NCBI GenBank assembly: GCA_030063045.1
Contig: JAQSEB010000008.1
Coordinates: forward strand, 2,356,001 to 2,420,000
Source: Pratylenchus scribneri
Lineage: Eukaryota > Nematoda > Chromadorea > Rhabditida > Pratylenchidae
Direction: 5' to 3'
Length of the DNA stretch: 64,000 nucleotides
Part shown: one piece after another, positions 17,111 to 27,200 of the stretch
How the letters are laid out: every line of letters begins with the position of its first letter
Numbering within the stretch: the stretch's first letter is position 1
The notes under the pieces: generated by a model
Seen by the model: only the letters and a program-made list of their open reading frames with translations
Databases searched by the model: none
Told to the model about the DNA's origin: nothing
Program-made: the position numbers and the translations under genes

Positions 17111-18137
17111 ATGGTTGAAGTTTTCGACGCGCTTTCCAAATTGTACACCGATTATCAACGAACAACGCCCAAAAGACTCAAATTGATCGATGCTTACATG
17201 TTCTACATTTTGATGACGGGAATTATCCAATTCATTTATTGCCTGCTGGTTGGCACTTTTCCATTCAATGCTTTTCTGGCCGGTTTCATCTCTTGCGTTG
17301 CCAGCTTTGTTTTGGCAGGTTTATTATTTATGTAATAATCAAATAAAGTAAATAATTTAAAATGACGAAAAAATGAATTGAAATGTCAAAAAAAGTATTG
17401 AAAAAGGCCAAAAGATTTATAATGGTTCATGGTTCTTAAGGTTTATCGACCAACTTGGGCCCGCTTTTTTGTGAGAAGAGTAAAATTGAGGGCCCGGGTA
17501 CCTCTTCGGGTATTTGGTGTTACGTGAGATGATTTTAATCCTAGCATATCCTGTAACCTCTCCCCAAGTAACCCGAACCCTGATCTTGATGACCCATTTG
17601 GGTGAGGGGGGATGGTTTCACTTTCCAAAAAGCTAGCCCAAAGTCGATAAATACCAGTTTATAACAGTTCATTGGTTTGTCCTTTACCCCGAAATCTTAT
17701 ACCCAATCGATAAATCTCTTCGAGATCGAGACGCTTGATTATGTTTGGTTTAGATAAGATTAACAAATTGCAAATTAGTTTTGAACCAAAAACCAAGTGG
17801 TTTAAACGGTTTAATACGCTTTAATTTTGACCAGACCATGACAAATTATGTACCAATCGACGAGTCTTTGTCTTGATGAGATCTGTTGATTGGGTATAGA
17901 GTTTAGTGGTCTAGGACAAAACTTTGGATGCCATTTTCAAAGCTTTTTTTTCACAAAATTAACTACAACTCATAAAAAAATAATATAAAAATCCACATTT
18001 TTCTAGCCAATCTTCGCATTCAAGTGAATCCGGAAAACAAGTCGGAATTCCCGAATATTAGCCCGGAACGTGCATTTGCTGACTTCATTTTTGCACATGT
18101 TATCCTACATTTGGTCGTCATGAACTTTATTGGCTAA
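17111..18137 (+). CDS. DAD1: DAD1, oligosaccharyltransferase subunit
   Basis: Small membrane subunit of the ER oligosaccharyltransferase that N-glycosylates proteins (defender against cell death 1). Two exons, 17111-17318 and 18007-18137, give 112 residues, one fewer than human DAD1. Seen: [20 protein letters not shown] at the cytoplasmic N-terminus, [20 protein letters not shown] as a membrane segment, the SFVLAG splice joint, then [30 protein letters not shown] and a C-terminal VVMNFIG. Family length and motif order fit throughout. The single 688-bp intron holds diverged foldback sequence at 17440-17960. Confidence 0.96.
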
Positions 18138-18393
18138 ATTTGGAGGAGGATTGAATTCAATGCAAAAATGGCCGAACAATCAATAATGATGAGGAATTTA
18201 TCCAAAATAAATGAATTACCTAATTATGTATTAAATTATTTTTGTGATGATTTGTTGCATAAAAATTATTAAATTTATTCTTCACATTTTGATGAATTTA
18301 ATTTTGCTAAACAAAAAGCAATTTAAATATTTATTATTTTTTTTTTTAAATTAATATTTAATTAGTTATCAATCCAATTTTAGAATTGTAAAA

Positions 18394-20966
18394 ATGTTGT
18401 TGGATTTCATCAATACTCTGTTTCGTTCCTTCTACAATTTAATTTATCGAATTTATCAAATTGTTATGGCTCAATTTTGGCCAAATCCACAATTGGAAGA
18501 TATTGTAAGTAAATTTTAGATTAAAATCAATTTTTTAATCCGAAAGTAGTTTTTGACTTCTAATAAATCAGAAACCGGTTTTAGATATATAAACCTTATA
18601 CGAATTTGTAGATCCCATTGAGACGCATCGAATGGTTTATAAAATTTGTCAGGTTTTGGCCAAAAGTGTTTAAAACCAAAAATTGGAAATGTGGTTTAAA
18701 CGGTTTAATAACCTTTAGCAAATCATGACAAAATATATACCAATCGACGCGTCGCCATTAGATCTACAAAATGGTATAAGGTTTGAAGGGTCTAAAACCC
18801 ATTTTCTAAGGTTTATATGGGTATACAACCGGTTTCTAACTTATTAGAAGTCAAAAACTACTTTTTGGGGTAAGGTAAATAAATAAAATTTAGGGTAAAA
18901 AGATATTTTTCAATTTTAATTAATTTATTTTATAAATTTTAATCACAAATTTCAGATCCTAAAGAATGGATCAGCACCGAGAGCATTGCAAAATCAGAAA
19001 ATTGAACAAATGTTGAAGGAATATCCAAATGAATTGGTGCAAACATTGGGATGGGACACGGGCGATGAAACTGAGGCGGCTGAAGCAATTTTGGAAGAAT
19101 CGATCTCAGATGAACAAAAACGGTTGGATTTATCGAAGGCATTGGCCCGGTCGATGCGCCAAATCAAAGGATATCAAAAATTATGCACCGAGGTAAGTCA
19201 TTTGTGAAAATAAATTCATCAATTTTCGGTATTTTCCTGTAATAATAGGAATTATCCGGGGACAAGGCGACGAAGAAGAATATTATCATCATCATCATCA
19301 TCCTCTTCTTTATTCTCATCATCTTCAGCATCATCTTCTTCATCGTTATCCTCATCAACATCCTCCTCTTCCCTCTTCATCCTCATCCTCCTATCACAAT
19401 CCTCTATCATCTTCTTCATCGTTATCCTCCTTGTCTTCTTCTTCCTCATCAACATCCTCCTCTTCACCTTCATCATCCTTCTCCTCATCATAATCATCCT
19501 CCTCTCATCTTCATCATCATCCTCTTACTCAACATCAACATCATCTTCTTTCCCCCCCCCCCCCCCCCCTCAAAAAAGCAGGAAAGAGAAGAGCCCACTT
19601 CTCTAAATTTATTATTTAGGTTGAAAATCGTCGACTCGAATCATATTCTCGTTTTTGTGAAGAACATGAACGCGAATTGCTGCGTCTTTGGAAATTGCTC
19701 AAGACGGATGATGTGCCGCTACGATCGAGAATATCCAATCAATGGCAGGAAATTGGATTCCAAGGAGATGATCCAGCGGTTGGTTTTTATGTTACGGAAA
19801 ATTTCGAAAATTTAATTTCCGTAATTAGCTAAACAAGCTTGGGAAAATTTGGCCAAAAATAGCCGCGCAGCGAAAAATTTTGTCCAAAAATTGCCGCGCG
19901 ATGGCCAAAAATTGACTTCGCAAGGGAAAATTTGGCCAAAAATGGCCGCGCAGCGAAAAATTTTGGTCAAAATTGCCTCTGCGACTTCGCACCCCCTACC
20001 CCTAACACCCACTTCGCACCTTCATCACCCCCCCACCTGCGAAGTCCCCCCCGGTACCCGCCCCCGATTGGCGTGGTGGGGGGGGATGACCCCCCCCCCT
20101 TGCCCATGTGTGATATATATATATATATATTTTAGACCGACTTCCGTGGGATGGGAATGCTTGGCCTCGACCAGTTGGTGTTCTTTGCCCAATTCGATGT
20201 GAACAATTGCCTCCATGTTCTTTCCCTTTCCAATCATCCCGTTTATGGTTTTCCATTTGCCATTTGTGGCATCACAATTACGGTAATACAATATGCATTT
20301 AAATAATATCAATTTAATTTAAAGGCACTTTGCAAGGAGCTACTTTTTGATGATTTACTCAAAAACCATTTCTACAATGCCATTGATCAGCCTCCACTCA
20401 AAATGGATCATTTTCATCAAGTTTATTGTGAGTTTTGGCTATTTTCATTTGTTTTAGTGTTAGATGATTCCACAAAATACAAATGTTTGGGAAACAAAAA
20501 CACAAAAATGTTTGGAAAACAAAAACACAAAAATGTTTGGAAAACAAAAACACAAAAATGTTTGGGAAAACAAAAACACAAAAATGTTTGGGAAAACAAA
20601 AACACAAAATGTTTGGGAAACAAAAACACAAAAATGTTTGGATGAGCAAAAATATTAAATGCTTGGATTAACATAAAAATATTTGAACGAACAAAAACAT
20701 AAAAATATTTTTTAATCCTATCGAATCTCATCCGCATTTTTAATTTATTTTAAATTTAAGGCAATGTTTTCAAATTGTTTGCCGATTATTGGGAATGGGA
20801 AAGGCCCGAATCTGTGATGGAATTCAATTTTGTGAAGCAACGATTTGTACAACGACTCGAAAATTATCTCGCTTTGCCAGATGCGAATTTGCAAACCGCA
20901 AAATTGGCGGACATTGACCCAAAATTGACACTGGAAAATGAAAAAGGAGGAAATAATAATGAATAA
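18394..20966 (+). CDS. ELMOD: ELMO-domain protein (ELMOD1-3 type Arl GAP)
   Basis: ELMOD proteins act as GTPase-activating proteins for Arl2-family GTPases. Seven exons: 18394-18504, 18956-19192, 19620-19778, 20136-20282, 20325-20427, 20761-20966 plus none missing by phase, that is six coding blocks totalling 963 nt, 320 residues. Seen: a hydrophobic N-terminus, helical LDLSKALARSMRQIKGYQ, WQEIGFQGDDPATDFRGMGM with the GAP arginine in DFRG, LSNHPVYGFPFAICGI, HFYNAI, FHQVYCNVF and EFNFVKQRF. It starts 256 bp after DAD1, with an attttag 10 bp upstream of ATG that could accept a spliced leader. The introns hold a MITE, a pyrimidine-rich repeat, an (at)n run and a minisatellite. Which ELMOD paralog this is cannot be told. 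Confidence 0.92.
18546..18866. repeat. MITE family A, copy 4 (ELMOD intron 1)
   Basis: One of the best-preserved copies: tagtttttgacttctaataa at the left, and ttattagaagtcaaaaacta, its exact complement, at the right. Confidence 0.85.
19230..19590. repeat. TIR-type element with tcc/atc-rich interior, copy 3 (ELMOD intron 2)
   Basis: Begins ttcctgtaataatagg and then ggggacaaggcgacgaagaa, close to the left end of the element at 13208. The interior is tcatcatcctc/tcttcatcg repeats, and it ends in a long C run followed by aaaaaagcaggaaag, the complement of the left end. Here the pyrimidine strand is the sense strand of the host gene, opposite to the SPOP-like introns. Confidence 0.6.
20484..20650. 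repeat. Minisatellite, about 25-bp unit x 7 (ELMOD intron 5)
   Basis: Tandem copies of gtttgggaaacaaaaacaca with aaaat, units of 24-26 bp. It is open in several frames on both strands, which explains the KTQKCLG-type and FVFLFPKH-type ORFs; neither is a gene. Confidence 0.85.
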
Positions 20967-21266
20967 ATGATTGATTGATGGGATAATCTCATAATTAAAA
21001 TATCCATGTTTTTTTTTTGTTGTCCAATTCAATTCAAGAGTATTATCTTTTTTTTTGTTTCATTCTTTTGCTGGAAATATTGAATAAATTATAACATTAA
21101 GGTCCAATAAATCTAATATTTATTCGCGTTTCCATTAGCCATTACAAAATTTAATATTTGGTGTGGGATTTTGCTTCTATTTCTTTAAATAATATTTTGA
21201 GATTTGGTGATAGTGTAAGACATTTCTAGGAAAGATGATTGACTTGGGATTACTTAGAAAGCATGA

Positions 21267-23466
21267 TTGTTAAGAAAAGACGAGGATGAATGTTAAGAAA
21301 AGACGAGGATGAATGTTAAGAAAAGACAAGAATGAATGTTAAGAAAATACGAGGATGAATGTTAAGAAAAGACAAGGATGAATGTTAAGAAAAGACAAGG
21401 ATGAATGTTAAGAAAAGACAAGGATGAATGTTAAGAAAAGACGAGGATGAATGTTAAGAAAAGACAAGGATGAATGTTAAGAAAAGACGAGGATGAATGT
21501 TAAGAAAAGACAAGGATGAATGTTAAGAAAAGACAAGGATGAATGTTAAGAAAAGACAAGGATGATTGCAAAGACTAGACCAGCATGATTGCAAAGGCTA
21601 GACCAGTATGATTGCAAAGACTAGACCAGCATGATTGCAAAGACTAGACAAGCATGAATGCTAAGACTAGACCAGTATGATTGCAAAGACTAGACCAGCA
21701 TGATTGCAAAGGCTAGACCAGTATGATTGCAAAGACTAGACCAGTATGATTGCAAAGACTAGACCAGTATGATTGCAAAGACTAGACCAGCATGATTGCA
21801 AAGACTAGACCAGCATGATTGCAAAGGCTAGACCAGTATGATTGCAAAGACTAGACCAGCATGATTGCAAAGACTAGACCAGCATGATTGCAAAGACTAG
21901 ACCAGCATGATTGCAAAGACTAGACCAGCATGATTGCAAAGACTAGACAAGCATGAATGCTAAGACTAGACCAGTATGATTGCAAAGACTAGACCAGTAT
22001 GATTGCAAAGACTAGACCAGTATGATTGCAAAGACTAGACCAGCATGATTGCAAAGACTAGACCAGCATGATTGCAAAGACTAGACCAGCATGATTGCAA
22101 AGACTAGACCAGCATGATTGCAAAGACTAGACCAGCATGATTGCAAAGACTAGACCAGCATGATTGCAAAGACTAGACCAGCATGATTGCAAAGACTAGA
22201 CAAGCATGAATGCTAAGACTAGACAAGCATGATTGCAAAGACTAGACAAGCATGATTGCAAAGACTAGACAAGCATGAATGCTAAGACTAGACAAGGATG
22301 AATGCGTCGACTAGACAAAGATGAATGCGTCGACTAGACAAGGATGAATGCGTCGACTAGACAAAGATGAATGCGTCGACTAGACAAGGATGAATGCGTC
22401 GACTAGACAAGGATGAATGCGTCGACTAGACAAGCATGAATGCTAAGACTAGACAAGCATGATTGCAAAGACTAGACAAGCATGATTGCAAAGACTAGAC
22501 AAGCATGAATGCTAAGACTAGACAAGGATGAATGCGTCGACTAGACAAAGATGAATGCGTCGACTAGACAAGGATGAATGCGTCGACTAGACAAAGATGA
22601 ATGCGTCGACTAGACAAGGATGAATGCGTCGACTAGACAAAGATGAATGCGTCGACTAGACAAGGATGAATGCGTCGACTAGACAAAGATGAATGCGTCG
22701 ACTAGACAAGGATGAATGCGTCGACTAGACAAAGATGAATGCGTCGACTAGACAAGGATGAATGCGTCGACTAGACAAGGATGAATGCGTCGACTAGACA
22801 AGGATGAATGCGTCGACTAGACAAAGATGAATGCGTCGACTAGACAAGGATGAATGCGTCGACTAGACAAAGATGAATGCGTCGACTAGACAAGGATGAA
22901 TGCGTCGACTAGACAAAGATGAATGCGTCGACTAGACAAGGATGAATGCGTCGACTAGACAAAGATGAATGCGTCGACTAGACAAGGATGAATGCGTCGA
23001 CTAGACAAGGATGAATGCGTCGACTAGACAAGGATGAATGCGTCGACTAGACAAAGATGAATGCGTCGACTAGACAAGGATGATTGCGTCGACTAGACAA
23101 GGATGAATGCGTCGACTAGACAAAGATGAATGCGTCGACTAGACAAAGATGAATGCGTCGACTAGACAAGGATGAATGCGTCGACTAGACAAAGATGAAT
23201 GCGTCGACTAGACAAAGATGAATGCGTCGACTAGACAAAGATGAATGCGTCGACTAGACAAGGATGAATGCGTCGACTAGACAAAGATGAATGCGTCGAC
23301 TAGACAAGGATGAATGCGTCGACTAGACAAAGATGAATGCGTCGACTAGACAAGGATGAATGCGTCGACTAGACAAGGATGAATGCGTCGACTAGACAAG
23401 GATGAATGCGTCGACTAGACAAGGATGAATGCGTCGACTAGACAAGGATGAATGCGTCGACTAGAC
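21267..23466. repeat. 23-bp satellite array, about 95 units in three variants
   Basis: Uninterrupted tandem array with a constant 23-bp period. Variant 1 (about 21267-21560) is gatgaatgttaagaaaagac + aag. Variant 2 (about 21560-22270) is gattgcaaagactagaccag + cat. Variant 3 (about 22290-23466) is gaatgcgtcgactagacaag + gat, in which each unit holds a SalI-type gtcgac. A variant 3 block is interrupted by variant 2 units at about 22430-22520. No ORF runs through because gactag supplies stops. Confidence 0.95.
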
Positions 23467-23473
23467 GAAGATA

Positions 23474-23660
23474 CAACCATCTATGTAATTTCTTAGCAAT
23501 CATCTATGTAATTTCTTAGCAATCATCTATGTAATTCCTTAGCAATCATTTATGTAATTTCTTAGCAATCATCTATGTAATTTCTTAGCAATCATCTATG
23601 TAATTTCTTAGCAATCATTTATGTAATTCCTTAGCAATCATTTATGTAATTTCTAAGAAA
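23474..23660. repeat. 23-bp tandem array, probably the same satellite inverted (8 units)
   Basis: Unit aatcatctatgtaatttctt + agc, also 23 bp. Its reverse complement starts gctaaga...gatgatt, resembling the gctaaga...catgaat units of the main array in phase. Confidence 0.75.
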
Positions 23661-23815
23661 GCATAGATTGCTAAGACTTTGGATTTCTAGGAAAGCATTG
23701 ATTGCTAAGACTTTGGATTTCTAGGAAAGCATTGATTGCTAAGACTTTGGATTTCTAGGAAAGCATTGATTGCTAAGACTTTGGATTTCTAGGAAAGCAT
23801 AGATTGCTAACTGCT
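23660..23815. repeat. 34-bp tandem repeat closing the satellite region
   Basis: About four and a half units of gattgctaagactttggatt + tctaggaaagcatt. It shares gattgctaagac with the 23-bp family in the forward orientation and so may be an extended derivative. The stretch 23816-24214 holds a diverged foldback and the 3' end of biotin synthase. Confidence 0.85.
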
Positions 23816-24214
23816 GGAAAATCCCTCAAAATCCCGCAAAGCACGGGATCCGGTCCTGCGCCAATCTTTAGTATATAAGTTGTTATGGTTTGGTCAAAAT
23901 TGAGGGTATTAAACCATTTGAACTATCTCATGTTTTTTGGTTAAAAATAGTTAAAATTGGTTAAACCTATGGCAAAATATTATCAAATGATGCTTCTTGA
24001 CGAGATCTATCGATTGAATAAATGATTTTGAGTTCTAGCATAAAACAGTGAACTGTTATAAACCATTGTAATCATTTACGCCTTTTCAATAGTTTTTTTT
24101 CACCCAATGTGTTTTTCTTCGAAATTTTAAATATTTATTCCCATTACAAAAAGCATTTAATTCAATTTATTTTTAATCACCTAAATATTAATATTTGGGG
24201 ATAATTCCCTCGAT

Positions 24215-27200
24215 TCAAATAGTCTCTGCCATTGTTTTTCCCAAAGAAACATCGCATTCATTTTCCCCTTCATTTTCTTCTCCATCAATTTGTTCTTCCC
24301 CTTTCATTCCCAGCCTTTTGAATAGCTGAATATCGTTTTCCGGTTTTGGGTTTGCCGCCGTCAACAATTTTTCCCCATAGAAGAGGGAATTTGCACCAGC
24401 CAAAAAGCAAAGGGCCTAAAAAATTATGATAAGGATAAAATATTTTTAATCATTATTTATTTTTTTACTCTAAAAAGTTTTTACTCCAAATAAATCAGAA
24501 ACCGGTTTAGACCCTATGAACCATGTACCATTTTATAGATCTCATCGATACGCATGTTTTGACATATAAATTAGTTTAAATTGAAACTGAACGAGTTAAA
24601 CTGTTTAAACCAAATTTCCAATTTTTGTTTTTAAACTTTAATTTTGGCCAAAACCTGACATATTATATACCTTTCGATGCGTCTCGATGAGATCTACAAA
24701 TTGATATAAGGTTTGTAGGCTCTAAAACCGGTTTCTGTTTAATTAGAAGTCAAAAACTATTTAAGGAGTAAACAATTAAAAAATTGGGTAAAAAAGAGCC
24801 TATAAAATTATTATTTTCACAATTTATGAGTAGTCCTCTCCTCACTCATCCACTCGCCTGCAATTCATCGCTCATTTCCTCTCTGCCAGCCGACAATCGA
24901 ATATAGGATTTTGGCATCAATATTCGGGCAGTCGCAATTGTCCGCACAAAATCGAATGGGTCCAATTCGCCCACATTGGCCAACGGTGTGCCCGGAATTC
25001 GCATCAATTTATTGATTGGAACAGATCTAATTTTGAATGAATATGATCATCAAAATGTGAGATTATATAATTTGGAAGGAAATTTTTACTACATTTTTAA
25101 CCCCTATTTTAATTTTTTTACCCCTAAAGTGGTTTTTCTATTAAGTCAGAAATTGGTTTTAGACTTGATAAACTTTTTATACCAATTTGTAGAACTCATC
25201 GAGTAGCGTCTTTTGACATATATTTCTTAGTTTAAATCGAAACTGAGTGACTTAAACCATTTAAACCATATTTCTAATTTTTGGGTTTTAAAACCCTTTA
25301 ATTTTGAGCAAAAACGAACATTTTATATATACAATTCGATGAGTCTCAATGAGATCTACAAATTATTATAAGGTTGAGGGTCTAAAACTGATTTCAGATT
25401 TATCAGATTTATTAGAAGTAAGTAAAAAACTACTTTTTGGGGTAAGGATGTAAAAAGTTATTTTATCACTTAAATTAGAGATAATTTCATACTCGGGTGC
25501 CGGCTCCAAATTGGCCAAAGTGACCAACATTTTCACCCGGTCTTCGTTGGTTTCGCCCATTCCCAAAATTCCACCACTGCAAACTTTCATCCCCGCCGCT
25601 CGGACTTTTTCCAGTGTGGAAATTCGGTCTTCAAAACGACGAGTTGTGATTATTTTACTGTAAAATTCCTTGGAGCAATCGATATTATGGTTGTAGAAAT
25701 CGAGACCTATTTTGGGTAAACTTTTATTTATTCTCAAATTTCCCCCCTAAAATGTTCACCAGCATTTTTCAATTTCTCCGCCTGTTGTTCATTTCTCAAC
25801 AGGCCAAGTGTGGCGCACGTCTCCAGGCCCATTCCCTTCACTTTTCCAATCATTTCGCAAACTTTCTCCAAATCCCGATTGTTTGGGCCTCGCCAAGCTG
25901 CTCCCTAGAGAAATATTTTTATTTACAATTAAGGAGGGTAGTCCAAAGTCGGTTAACCGAAACGAGACTGAACAGAACCGAGGTGATTTTTGGCTCAAAA
26001 ACTGAAAACCGAAGGTCGAAACTTAGAAATAATATGTAGGGTTTTTCGATTTTGCTTTCCACCCTGAGGCAATGCTTAAAAATTTTACCTTGTCATTAGT
26101 CAAAGCTATTTTTGGATCGAGGCGATTTTTGGCCTTAAAACAGAAATCGAGCTTCGAAACTGGCTAAAACCAACCGAAACCGAAGGTCAAATCGTTTGGG
26201 TTTTTTCAGTTTGTTCTTCACCATGCTGAGGGCAATGGTTAAAAATTTTTATCTCATGGAATCATTTTTAGCTAAAATTTTCCCTGTTTGAAACCCATCT
26301 TTCTTTAAATTAAAATTCCTCATGCCGAGCCAGTTTTAGTCTGATTTTACCCTATAGTCAATCTCTCGATTAAAATTTTACCCTGAAGGACCATTTTTGC
26401 CATTTGCTTAAATTATATTCTAAGCCAATTTTGTTATATTTTTTTCCTTTAGGGTCATTTTTATTGAAGATGACCTATAAAAAGATATAGAAATTGATAA
26501 AAATTAGATAAATATATTTGAATAATTTTTTTTTGATTTTTTCGAAATTTTATAAAAAGTTAAAATTTTAAAAGTTTTATGGCTTTTTTCCGAAAAATTC
26601 AAAAACAAGAAAACCGAGAAAACCTAAACCGAGGATTTTTCTGTAACCAAAACCGAAAAAGCAGCTGTTAAAAAGCCAAAATCGAAACCGAAGAGCTCGG
26701 TTTAAAACCGACTTTAGACTACACTATTTACAATAGGCAATTAAATTTAGTCCAATTATCCCCCAAAGAAACCATGCAAAAACGAGTGGCCCCGCCGGCT
26801 TTGGCCCTTTTTGCCGCTTCAATCACTTCACTAAATATTAAGGAATTAATTTATATTTATTCCATTTATTAATTAACTCACTCCAAATCCATTAGTGGCT
26901 CTTTTTTGATGCCAGTTTTGTAGAAACTCGATTGCGGACAATATGAACAATTTTCGGGGCATGCCCCAGTTTTGATGCTTAACAAAGTACTAATTTGTAC
27001 GCGAGATGGGTCATGGTTTTGGGCATGCACAGATTGGGCACCTTTCAACAATTTGGGATAAAGAGGATATCAAAAGGGTGCGGATTTTTTTTTTGCCGAA
27101 AGAATTAAATCGGATTATTTTGCCGAAAGCTTAATATCTTTTTAATGTCTGATCTTAGACCATATAAACCTTATACTATTTCGATAGAGCTTATCAAATG

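Noticed and set aside
21267..23815. CRISPR array
   Set aside because: Units are contiguous 23-mers with no unique spacers, in a eukaryotic genome.
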